From CAZQQU01 sp964595625 (lineage in GTDB: Bacteria > Bacteroidota > Bacteroidia > Flavobacteriales > Flavobacteriaceae), in contig CAZQQU010000004.1 of NCBI GenBank assembly GCA_964595625.1, positions 118,588 to 182,587 of the forward strand: 64,000 bases of DNA, given 5' to 3'. The notes beneath the pieces are model-generated. The model saw only the letters and a list, made by a program, of their open reading frames with translations. It made no database searches and was not told the origin of the DNA. The stretch's first letter is position 1. Each line of letters starts with the position of its first letter. The translations under genes were made by a program, and so were the position numbers. Of the stretch, positions 16,594-25,700 are shown piece after piece.

Positions 16594-18672
16594 TTAGTTG
16601 GTATAATCCATTTGGGTCTGCAACCATGCTTTTTCCTTTTCGGGAAGCACTTCCAATAAAAGATTGAGTCGCTGACGGTAGTCTTCCGAAGCAAGCATTT
16701 GGCGAATTTTTTCTCGTGCAAACGAAGAAAAACGCCAATTGGGATGCAACCCGGCTTGGACCAAATCAATTAAATTTTGAGTACCCAAAGCATCCAACTC
16801 ATAGAGGTATGAAAAGGCTTCTTGACGAATTTCAAAACTAAATTCCGGCGAAGTATAACTGGATAACTCCTCAAAATAAATTAATTTTTGCTGATTCGAA
16901 TTCTCAGCTGTCGCTAAATTAAGAACCAACCAAAGTAGTCGGATATTTTTATTTTGAAAACCGTTAATATGGGCCGTTTGTTGAAGGTATTTAACTTGGT
17001 CTTCGGGAAACGAAATCCAAAGATGGAGTAAGGCCCGTTCTTTTGTGAGGTACGATGCGTCCTCTAATAAGCTTTCGTATTTTTCTTTCCAATTGGCGGG
17101 TACAAAATCCAATTGAAAGGCTAACAGTTGTCGGGCATACAAATGATCCGTCTGCAAAACAAATTGGTACCATTCATTCCGCTGGTGTTCGGGAAGTGAA
17201 CTTATCTGAGAAAATAATTTTTCTATAATCAACGGCTGCTGGTACTTGGTGATAATTTGTTTAAAAAATGGAAGCTTTTCTTCCCAAGGTGCAGACTCAA
17301 GGTCTTCTAAACGCATCCAATCTCGATACAAAACAGAATGCTCAGACAGAAGTTGGTTTACTTCTTCAGTAGGAAAACCGGGGTTCAACAACCACTTATT
17401 TTTAAAATCTGTAAGATCTTTAGGGGTAAATGGTGCTATGGCATTTAAAAACTGATCGGTAGTAGCCGATCCAAATTGATAGGTATTTAAATATGACTTA
17501 ACCCCTTTTGTAAAACCTTCTTCCCCTACATAATGACGAAGAGCATACAATGCCCAGGCTCCTTTAAAATAATAGGTTAAATAGGAATTTCCGGTACCTA
17601 AGATCGCTTCTCCTTGGTCGGGTAGGTTGTGATTTTCCAGCTCTTGGGCGGTTTCAATAAGTTTGGCATACAAATAGTCTTCACCTAATACTTCCTGCGC
17701 TGCTAAAAGTCCGTAAAATGTGGCAAATCCTTCTTGAAGCCAGTGGTGTTCTTCGGAGGTAGCTGTCACTATATTCCCAAACCAATGGTGAGCCAATTCG
17801 TGTGCGTTAACATATACATAATTTGCATCATTAAAGCCAATAGAATCAACTACCAAAGACGAGGCAAAAACAGTTAAGGTAGTGTTTTCCATTCCGGCGT
17901 ATAAAAAATCTCTCACCGGAACTTGTTTGTATATTTCCCAAGGATATGCAACACCGATTTCTCGTTCTAAAAAATCAAAAAGAGTTTGGGTATAACGATA
18001 GGTAGGTTCAAATTTATCGATTTCATCGGGGGGCAGGTACAATTCGATAGGAATACCTGATTGAGATGAAACCACTTGTTTTTCAAAGTTGCCGATTACA
18101 AGAGCAACCAAATAGCTACTCATGGGTTGTTGCATTTGGTACTGCCAAAGAATTTTCTCACCAATTGCTTCTTTGTTATACAACACCCCGTTGGTTAAAG
18201 CGGTTGTACCCGGAGGTACCAAGACTGAAAGATTAAATATTATTTTATCATTCACATCATCGATACTCGGCAACCAATGGGAAGTATATTTTCCTTGACC
18301 TTGAGTCCAGACTTGCTCTCCAAAGAAATACATGGTTTGTTTAGGAGTAGCTTCGTAGGTAAGACTCACGGCGTATTCTTGACCTGGAACAAATTGATTA
18401 ATAATACCGATTTTGTCTGCTGTAGCTATCAATACACTTTTAGATTCTTCGTCATTTTTATAACGCAGTCGCATATTATGAGCATCTAAAAACACCGTAT
18501 CTGTAGGTTGAAGTACATTAAAACGGTAAGTAGCTACCCCAATAACACTTTGGGTTTCGGTATCAATATCCAAAGTTGCATCAACCGACAAAAAATCAAC
18601 CGTATTAGTTTGGGTCCAAGCCGAAAAAATACTAGTAAGAAAAAAGAGGTATATCAGTAACCTAGTTGTCAA
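16594..18672 (-). CDS. Secreted M1 family aminopeptidase
   Basis: 692 residues with a signal peptide (1-21). Zinc site HELAH at 291-295 with the third ligand Glu314 in WLQEGFA, and the aminopeptidase exopeptidase motif as YAGMENTT around 258-265, so both signature motifs of M1 are intact. The N-terminal domain is beta-rich (25-210); the C-terminal third is helical, like the HEAT-type domain of aminopeptidase N. It cleaves N-terminal residues from peptides, probably in the periplasm. No T9SS sorting domain is present. A second, different M1 enzyme is encoded at 58485-60119. Confidence 0.92.
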   Translation of the reverse strand: MTTRLLIYLFFLTSIFSAWTQTNTVDFLSVDATLDIDTETQSVIGVATYRFNVLQPTDTVFLDAHNMRLRYKNDEESKSVLIATADKIGIINQFVPGQEYAVSLTYEATPKQTMYFFGEQVWTQGQGKYTSHWLPSIDDVNDKIIFNLSVLVPPGTTALTNGVLYNKEAIGEKILWQYQMQQPMSSYLVALVIGNFEKQVVSSQSGIPIELYLPPDEIDKFEPTYRYTQTLFDFLEREIGVAYPWEIYKQVPVRDFLYAGMENTTLTVFASSLVVDSIGFNDANYVYVNAHELAHHWFGNIVTATSEEHHWLQEGFATFYGLLAAQEVLGEDYLYAKLIETAQELENHNLPDQGEAILGTGNSYLTYYFKGAWALYALRHYVGEEGFTKGVKSYLNTYQFGSATTDQFLNAIAPFTPKDLTDFKNKWLLNPGFPTEEVNQLLSEHSVLYRDWMRLEDLESAPWEEKLPFFKQIITKYQQPLIIEKLFSQISSLPEHQRNEWYQFVLQTDHLYARQLLAFQLDFVPANWKEKYESLLEDASYLTKERALLHLWISFPEDQVKYLQQTAHINGFQNKNIRLLWLVLNLATAENSNQQKLIYFEELSSYTSPEFSFEIRQEAFSYLYELDALGTQNLIDLVQAGLHPNWRFSSFAREKIRQMLASEDYRQRLNLLLEVLPEKEKAWLQTQMDYTN

Positions 18673-18687
18673 GATTCTTTAACATTT

Positions 18688-19404
18688 CTATCTTTCTACT
18701 TCCGATTTCACCACTAGCCGAAATCCTTCACCATGAATATTTAATATCTCTACATTATCATCAACACTTAGGTATTTTCGGAGTTTAGCAATATAGACAT
18801 CCATACTTCGAGAGGTAAAATAGTTATCATCTCTCCAGATTTTGGTCAATGCTAATTCCCGAGGCATCAAGTCGTTTTTATGAAGTGCCAGCAATCGCAA
18901 TAACTCGTTTTCTTTGGGAGATAATTTCTCGGGGGTTCCACCTTTATACGATAAAAAGCGTAGTTTTGAGTTGAGATTAAAATCTCCTATCTGGAATTCA
19001 AATTGTTTGCTGTCAGCTACTGATTCGGTATTTTTTCTTTGAATAATCGCTTTTATTTTCATCAAAAGCACTTCAGAATCAAAAGGTTTGTTTAGGTAAT
19101 CATCAGCTCCCACTTTATAGCCTCTTAATACATCCTCTTTCATGGTTTTGGCGGTAAGAAAAATAATGGGCACATCTTCATTCTTTTCTCGTATTTCTTT
19201 AGCCAAAGTAAATCCATCTTTATAAGGCATCATCACATCTAAAATACACAAGTCAAAATCATCTTTTTTAAATTTTTCGAAACCTTCCATTCCATTTTTG
19301 GCATGAGTAACTGCGTAGCCATTCAAAGTTAAATAGTCTTTTAATACAGTCCCGAAATTAGGATCGTCTTCTACCAGAAGAATTTTTTTATTCTCTTTTT
19401 CCAT
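18688..19404 (-). CDS. OmpR/PhoB-type response regulator, RprY-like
   Basis: 238 residues. Receiver domain 1-120: acidic pocket Asp13/Asp14, phosphorylated Asp56 in CILDVMMP, Thr84 and Lys106 (NKPFD). Winged-helix DNA-binding domain about 140-236, with the OmpR-type segments LSPKENELLRLLALHKN and RSMDVYIAKLRKYL. It starts 3 bases after the histidine kinase stop and so belongs to one transcription unit with it. The pair resembles RprX/RprY of Bacteroides in order and design; that name is given by resemblance only. Target genes are unknown. Confidence 0.93.
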   Translation of the reverse strand: MEKENKKILLVEDDPNFGTVLKDYLTLNGYAVTHAKNGMEGFEKFKKDDFDLCILDVMMPYKDGFTLAKEIREKNEDVPIIFLTAKTMKEDVLRGYKVGADDYLNKPFDSEVLLMKIKAIIQRKNTESVADSKQFEFQIGDFNLNSKLRFLSYKGGTPEKLSPKENELLRLLALHKNDLMPRELALTKIWRDDNYFTSRSMDVYIAKLRKYLSVDDNVEILNIHGEGFRLVVKSEVER

Positions 19405-19407
19405 AGT

Positions 19408-20976
19408 TTATGATATTAGTTGTAATTTAATTATAAAAATACTTCCCTTTCCTTTTTCACTTTCTACATAGATCTCACCATGGTGATCTTCCACGATGCG
19501 TTTTACATAAGAAAGCCCTAGGCCATGTCCTTTTACATTATGAATATTACCGGTGTGTTCCCGATAAAATTTCTCGAATATTCTTTTTTGAGCAGCTTTG
19601 CTCATACCGATTCCTTGGTCTTTTACTTTTAATATGATGTTATCCTTTACATTTTCGGTGTAAACATCAATTTTGGGGGCACCATCAGAATACTTAATTG
19701 CATTATCTAAAATATTTACAATCACATTCGTAAAATGAGATTCATTGGCTAATACGGAGGATTTGGACGCTCCGAAATGTGTTTGAATGTATCCTCCTTC
19801 ATTTTCCACAATCAGCTCTACATGCGAAATTGCTATCATTATCATATCGTGGAGCTTGACACGTTCTTTCTTAATATCTAAATCATTTTTTTCTAATTTA
19901 GAGATTCGTAACACATTTTCCACTTGCGCGTGCATTCGCTTATTTTCATCTTTGATAATTTTCAAATACCGATCAGTCATTTCTTGGTCTTTGGCAACTA
20001 TCGGATTTTTTAAAGCATCTAAAGCCAAATTTATAGTAGCAATAGGTGTTTTAAACTCGTGTGTCATATTGTTGATGAAATCGGTTTTCACCTCCGATAT
20101 CATACGCTGTTTAATCAGTTGTTTAAACACACTATAATAAGCTAACAACACGATAGTAATGAGCACCAAGGTCAAGATTGCCATTTCAATGATATTGGAG
20201 TACAGATAATCTTTCTTTTTGCTAAAAAGCACTCCTAATTCATAGCGCGATTGTAAATTATCTTCCAAAAACAATGGCACAGAAACCAAGTCTTGTGATT
20301 TATTGGGATAAACAAAACCCTCGGATACAACATTGGTAACCAGTCCATCACCAATAACAGCAAATTCGAAATCAGGGCTCAATCCTCTCAACTGGAGCTG
20401 GTTATTAATCATTTCCCGAATCGATTCTACATTAACTCTTTTATGTATCGGAATTTGGTCTACGATATCCTGAATTGCATCACGCAACTGATATTTTTCA
20501 GTTTCTTCCAGTCGACGAAACATGGTTGAAGTAGTTTCCGATTGTGTAGATCCATCTATACCACTACTAATAGTGGTAGCATATTTGCGATTTACCACTT
20601 TTTTAAAATTTAAACTGTCAAAATCGCCCTCTAAAAAGTGCGTAGGCAGTTTAAAATCTTCTTCTAACACACTACTTGAATAAACAAATGTTTCATTAGT
20701 TTGGTTATCGGTGTTGGTATACACTATTTCTCTGAACGTAATATTATCAGGATTTTTAATACTATCTGCTACTTCTACATACAACCGGTAGTAATAATCC
20801 AATTCTTTAACTTGCAACTCTTTAGACACTTCCATAAGAGCCTGTCGGACATTATAATTGAACCGATCTTCATTATTTGAGTAAGAATTGTTAATCCAAT
20901 ACACCTGAATTAAAATAATTCCTAACAGGCATAGACTCATAAAAACCATTAAGAGTATAAACAATCTCTTATCCAT
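19408..20976 (-). CDS. Membrane sensor histidine kinase, RprX-like
   Basis: 522 residues from ATG 20976 (a TTG three codons upstream is unlikely). Transmembrane helix 1 at about 4-28, an extracytoplasmic sensor region of about 230 residues (30-255) with no domain I recognise, and helix 2 at about 258-282. Then HisKA with the phosphorylated His306 in NNMTHEFKTPIATINL, and an ATPase domain with the N box NILDNAIKYS, G1 DQGIGM and G2 GHGLGLSYVKR. All catalytic boxes are intact. No HAMP domain is evident between helix 2 and the H box. It sends its signal to the regulator encoded 3 bases downstream. A perfect -7 box lies only 6 bases before the ATG. Confidence 0.93.
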   Translation of the reverse strand: MDKRLFILLMVFMSLCLLGIILIQVYWINNSYSNNEDRFNYNVRQALMEVSKELQVKELDYYYRLYVEVADSIKNPDNITFREIVYTNTDNQTNETFVYSSSVLEEDFKLPTHFLEGDFDSLNFKKVVNRKYATTISSGIDGSTQSETTSTMFRRLEETEKYQLRDAIQDIVDQIPIHKRVNVESIREMINNQLQLRGLSPDFEFAVIGDGLVTNVVSEGFVYPNKSQDLVSVPLFLEDNLQSRYELGVLFSKKKDYLYSNIIEMAILTLVLITIVLLAYYSVFKQLIKQRMISEVKTDFINNMTHEFKTPIATINLALDALKNPIVAKDQEMTDRYLKIIKDENKRMHAQVENVLRISKLEKNDLDIKKERVKLHDMIMIAISHVELIVENEGGYIQTHFGASKSSVLANESHFTNVIVNILDNAIKYSDGAPKIDVYTENVKDNIILKVKDQGIGMSKAAQKRIFEKFYREHTGNIHNVKGHGLGLSYVKRIVEDHHGEIYVESEKGKGSIFIIKLQLIS

Positions 20977-20982
20977 GAATAT

Positions 20983-21011
20983 CAAAGGTAATATTTTAAC
21001 ATTTAGGCAAG
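20983..21011 (-). promoter_or_regulatory. Promoter of the histidine kinase/response regulator operon
   Basis: On the minus strand: CTTG (21008-21011), 17-base spacer, TACCTTTG (20983-20990), a perfect TAnnTTTG. The box ends 6 bases before the ATG at 20976, so the mRNA would be leaderless or almost so. Confidence 0.6.
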
Positions 21012-21047
21012 TCCCCCTTTAACCAATTGTTAACAAAACGAAGTAGT

Positions 21048-21635
21048 TCATAAAATAGTATTAGATAGCTTTTTATGAAGTAAAAAAACAGTATTTTTTA
21101 AATCTTTTAACGTGGTATCGTTGTAAATTATATAATCTGCTCCTTGTTTTTTTTGTTCATCATCCCATTGCGACTTCATCCTTAGGTGTACTTCTTGTTC
21201 ACTAATTTGGTCTCTTTCAATCACGCGTTGGGTTCGTATTTTTTGGGAAGCGATGACTAGAATAATGTGGTCACATTGTTTATATCCTCCCGATTCAAAA
21301 AGAATTGCGGCTTCTTTGAGTACATAAGGAGCTTTTTGTTGTTGAACCCATTTTTCAAAATCTTGAGCCACAGCCGGATGAATAATTGCATTTAGTTTTT
21401 GCAATAGACTAGCATTTTTAAAAACCTGTTCCGCTACATAGGCTGTATTATAGGTATCTTCTATAAAGGCGTGATTACCTAACAAGTCAATTATTTGCTG
21501 TTTAATATCGGGGTGATACACAATTTTTTTGGCTTCTAAATCAGCGTTATAAACCGGTATTCCGAATTCTTTAAAAAAGTTTGCTACCGTGGTTTTACCA
21601 CTACCAATACCACCGGTAAGACCTATTATTTTCAT
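21048..21635 (-). CDS. coaE: Dephospho-CoA kinase
   Basis: Last step of coenzyme A synthesis: phosphorylates the 3' hydroxyl of the ribose in dephospho-CoA with ATP. 195 residues, the usual size. P-loop GGIGSGKT is at 8-15, followed by the family N-terminus TVANFFKEFGIPVYNAD with the substrate-contacting aspartate, and KEAAILFESGGYKQCD in the middle. Its ATG overlaps the glycosyltransferase stop by 4 bases (ATGA), so the two genes form an operon. The two-component operon starts 71 bases downstream with its own promoter. Confidence 0.95.
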   Translation of the reverse strand: MKIIGLTGGIGSGKTTVANFFKEFGIPVYNADLEAKKIVYHPDIKQQIIDLLGNHAFIEDTYNTAYVAEQVFKNASLLQKLNAIIHPAVAQDFEKWVQQQKAPYVLKEAAILFESGGYKQCDHIILVIASQKIRTQRVIERDQISEQEVHLRMKSQWDDEQKKQGADYIIYNDTTLKDLKNTVFLLHKKLSNTIL

Positions 21636-22639
21636 ATTTTTTTATTAAAAAAATAACTGGGAAACCTCTTTCTAGGATCTTGATTAAGTAAATGAATCTT
21701 TAGATAAGCATTAAAAAAAGCTAGTCCGTATCCGTAAAATTGAATGAACACTCCTAAAATACTTAAAAATCCAATTACTATACTTTGGTTTTTCACAGAA
21801 GAATCAATCCCTATAACTAACAAATAAATAGCCAAAAGCAATGCAAGAATATAAATATTGAAAAACAACAGTAATACTGACAGGATGCTGAAAATTAGAA
21901 AAATGGTAGGGAACCAAAAAGTAAGTTTTCGTGTATTGGGATGCCAACGATTGAGTATGGCTCTAACAGTTCCAAATTTTTTAACTTGGGTATAAAATTG
22001 TTTCCAGGAAATTCTTCTTTTATGATACACATATACTTCCGGAGCATAACCAATGGTGTAATTTTTCTTTAACAACCGTTGCACCAAATCTGGATCTTCT
22101 CCTGGATGAATATCTCCAAAACCTTGAGTAGCTTCAAAGGCCTCTTGAGACAAACCCATATTAAAGCTACGTGGTTCATATTTTTGAATTTGATTTTTAT
22201 TACCCCGAATACCTCCGGTAGTTAAAAAAGAAGTCATCGTATAGTTGATTGCTTTTTGGAGGGTAGAAAAGTCTGAACGTGCGGCATCCGGGCCTCCAAA
22301 ACAATGGAAAAATGAGTCTTCTAAAAATTGTTGTAGTTTTTGAAAATAAGTTGGAGGCAAAATACAATCGGAATCCAATATAATAAAATAATTACCGGTT
22401 GCTCTTTGCATGCCATAGTTTCTTGAATCTCCCGGTCCGGTATTGTTTTTATAAAAATAGGTAATGGGAAGTTGGTTATAATTTGAAATAAGGTGTTCAG
22501 CTGTTCGGGTGGAGCCATCCTCAACAATGATAATTTCATACTCTAAAGAGGACTGTTGTTGCCTAAAGCTCTCTAATAGTTCCTTAATTTCATCAGGCCG
22601 GTTATACACCGGAATAATAAAAGAATATTTTCTTTTCAT
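21632..22639 (-). CDS. Family 2 glycosyltransferase with C-terminal membrane helices
   Basis: 335 residues from ATG 22639. The N-terminal GT-A domain (1-230) has FIIPVYNRPDEI, the first nucleotide-sugar aspartate in VEDGS, the metal-binding DSD in ILDSDCILPP, and GFGDIHPGEDPDLVQRL with the acceptor-side ED motif. Two or three hydrophobic helices lie between about 240 and 320. It probably transfers a sugar to a lipid or surface glycan at the inner membrane; donor and acceptor are unknown. A GTG five codons upstream was rejected because it lies next to a perfect -7 box. Operon with coaE. Confidence 0.88.
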   Translation of the reverse strand: MKRKYSFIIPVYNRPDEIKELLESFRQQQSSLEYEIIIVEDGSTRTAEHLISNYNQLPITYFYKNNTGPGDSRNYGMQRATGNYFIILDSDCILPPTYFQKLQQFLEDSFFHCFGGPDAARSDFSTLQKAINYTMTSFLTTGGIRGNKNQIQKYEPRSFNMGLSQEAFEATQGFGDIHPGEDPDLVQRLLKKNYTIGYAPEVYVYHKRRISWKQFYTQVKKFGTVRAILNRWHPNTRKLTFWFPTIFLIFSILSVLLLFFNIYILALLLAIYLLVIGIDSSVKNQSIVIGFLSILGVFIQFYGYGLAFFNAYLKIHLLNQDPRKRFPSYFFNKKI

Positions 22640-22643
22640 AACA

Positions 22644-22651
22644 CAAATATA
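22644..22651 (-). promoter_or_regulatory. -7 promoter box of the glycosyltransferase-coaE operon
   Basis: On the minus strand TATATTTG, a perfect TAnnTTTG, only 4 bases before the ATG at 22639. The expected transcript would begin at or near the start codon. No clear -33 box. Confidence 0.5.
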
Positions 22652-22750
22652 CACAACAAAAAATCCATCTGCTTTTTTCTATAAATTTTAAAAAAGTTAC
22701 CATCTGTAAAATATTATTTTATAAATAAACTAATTAATTTTTTTAAATAA

Positions 22751-22775
22751 AAAACCCCGCTTTTGGCGGGGTTTT
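22751..22775 (-). terminator. Rho-independent terminator after modular protein A
   Basis: Ten-base stem AAAACCCCGC (22751-22760) and GCGGGGTTTT (22766-22775) with a 5-base loop. The stem is flanked by A and T runs on both sides. It ends the transcript of the gene finishing at 22797. Its sequence differs from the shared terminator of proteins B and C. Confidence 0.85.
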
Positions 22776-22796
22776 ATTAAGTTTTAAAAAAGAAAA

Positions 22797-25700
22797 TTAC
22801 TTTTTAATCACTTGATAGGTATGTAATGAACCTTCTGAATGAACGGTCATCAAATAGGTACCTGATGCTAATCCAGATACATCTAATTGTGACGACTGTC
22901 CATGGACAGACTGACTTAATACTTGTTGACCTAATACGTTGTAAAGGTCTACACTATCTATTATTTGATCGGCTTGTAGATAAATAACATCGCTAGCCGG
23001 GTTGGGATAGTAGCTAAAGCCGGAAATTGTCATCTCCTCTGAGCTGATAATCTCAACACAGTTTCCACCCCATAGATAAACACCATCCATAGTCGGATCC
23101 CATACCATCCAACCGCCATCAAATAAAGCTGCCGGGTTTCCTTGAGAATTCTCATTGGTAAGTTCCCAGAATATAGTACCTGATGAACTCGTGTTATCTA
23201 CAGATAACTCAATCCAATACGTAGTGGTGGAACCGGTTTGACCAGCAAATATATAGGTAGGAATGTCTAATATGATCTCATAAACATCATAACCAAAAGC
23301 ACTACCGGTATGATTTTGAGCCGAAGGAACTATGCCCAACTCAGAACCTATTTGGGCTCCGGGTAACGTACCACTGTTATCGTAATAATAAATATCTACA
23401 TCCGTAATATTTCCTATAGAAAGTATATTGGCACGGATTTGCTCTAAGTGGAAATCTTTATCGGCTGGTACAGTCAGGTCATTAGCTGTCTTATAGGTGC
23501 TGTTTGCTGAACAGTTTAATCCATCTACAATCGTTGTACCACGCTCATTGGCCTCATCACAATCTCCCACAGGGTCATTACCACCGCCACCTGAACCAGA
23601 ACAGTCTCCATTGTATTGGAAAACACCATCGTAGTTAGAGCCCCAAGTGTAGCTCCAAACAGCACCATCAAATCCAGCGGTTGGATATCCTAAAACAGGA
23701 CCTGAGGTGTTAGACTCCCAGTAGGTAGCAGAACCTCCTGAGTTGGGGGTGTGAACTTGTACCCAGAAATTGGTGTCGGTTGCTCCAGCTTCAAAGGTAA
23801 AGGGAGTAATATCTAAAACCACCTCACGTACATCAAATCCAAAGGCACTACCTATGATATCTTGCGAGGTAGGAGTAATTCCGTTTTCAGAACCCAACGT
23901 AGCTCCGGGTAAGTTAGAAGCACTGTTGTCAAAGTAGGTTAAATCAGCATACAATATAGTAGTTCCGGGAGAAGTTAAGATTGGAACTACCACTTGTTCC
24001 ATCATAAAGGTCTCATCAGCGGGAACGATAAAGTCATTAGCCGTGCCGTACAATGAGTTCGGTGTTCCATCTTCTACTCCATTTGAAAGAGTTTCGAAAG
24101 TACACTCGTCTCCACCGCCTCCGCCGCCGCCTTCGCAGCCGTAATGTCTAAAGGTGTAATCCCAATCTGGAAACGGCCCGTAACCCGCATTAGCGTATAA
24201 ATGTCCTCCGGGGTACGAATCGTAAGTGGTACCAGCCATACATTCTAACACAGTTCCTTCGACGACTAAATAATACATGTCACCAATAGTTGTTGATGCA
24301 GGAGTATCCCAAAACACATCCACCCAAGCATCACCACCGGGAGTAGTTACCGAACCGCTGGTTAATAACACTCCACCTGCATTGGGTAAATTATCCCATA
24401 GACCGACTTCAAGTGTTTGTCCGGCTGCCACGGTAGTAGTAAACATAAATCCGGCACCGGCTGACATAGATGATTCAGCTGTAAAAGACTGGGCGATACC
24501 TGTTTGACTAATTAAGGCCATACATGTATTAGACTCATCTTGGTTGATATCTACTACCGGTGAAGAACAATCACCGCCTCCACCGCCTTCGCCGGCACAG
24601 TAGTAGATATTACCATTCCAGATACGGCCAGCAAAAGTAGCGCCTAGAAAATCAGGGCTTCCTTTACCTGCACCTAAGCTTACTTCTACAAAACTATCTG
24701 TAAATGTATTGTTACCATCGGTATAATTCATAGAAACACCACTCACATCGTAATCTGTTACAGAAACATAAAAACCATAGGTTTCGCCGTCTGGAATAGT
24801 TACTCCCCCTATTTCAACATGAGTAGGCATATTTTCTCCGGCACTAGTCACCACTTCGGTTCCTAAAAGAGTCCATCCGGCCGAGCTGTTTTCAAAACCA
24901 ACATAGGTGCCTTCTCGATAATATACAGCAATGGTTGCCGTACCGGGATCTATATTGACATCAAATCCTTCGATAATTACATCTTCACCACCGATGGCAG
25001 CTACATCAAACATATTTCCCGCAAACTGGTTATAGGAAGCATCAAAAGGTAATTCCATAACACCGGGCTCACAATCTCCACCACCGCCTCCGCACAATCC
25101 AAAGGCTAGATTACCAATTAGCTCCACATTAGCACCAGTAAGATCTTCTAGCTCTACGCGATCTAATATTTCTGAAGCAACGTATCCAAAAAACACTTGT
25201 GAAGTAGCATTGATGGTATAGGTATTTAACAGTCCGCTAGTAGCACCATAGATTCTAATATCGATATTACCACCTCCTAGGAAAGCTTGAACATCAAATC
25301 CAAAGGAATCCACATTCCCATCCGGGAACTCAATAATAGTAAAGGAGGTAAATTGATTAGAACCTACCATATCAATTGTATTACCAAACGAACCAGCAGG
25401 TAAAAACACCAATGGATCAAGCTCACCGGGAGTACTAGAAGTAATTGATATACCGGGAAGAATTTCCCCGGCAGGGAAACAGCTATTTCCTGAGTTATTG
25501 ATAGGACCATCACATCCTACTAAAGCCCCAGGACCTCCGGCAAAATCTTCTAAATTAAGAGTCCCACCAAAAGCTGCTTCAAAATCACCACGAGAATTGA
25601 ATTGACCTATTTCACATCCACCACCGCCTCCACCAGCTTCAATCACAATGGTATAGTCGTGAGCCTCACCCCAAGCACCTCCTGCATCACACGAGTCGCT

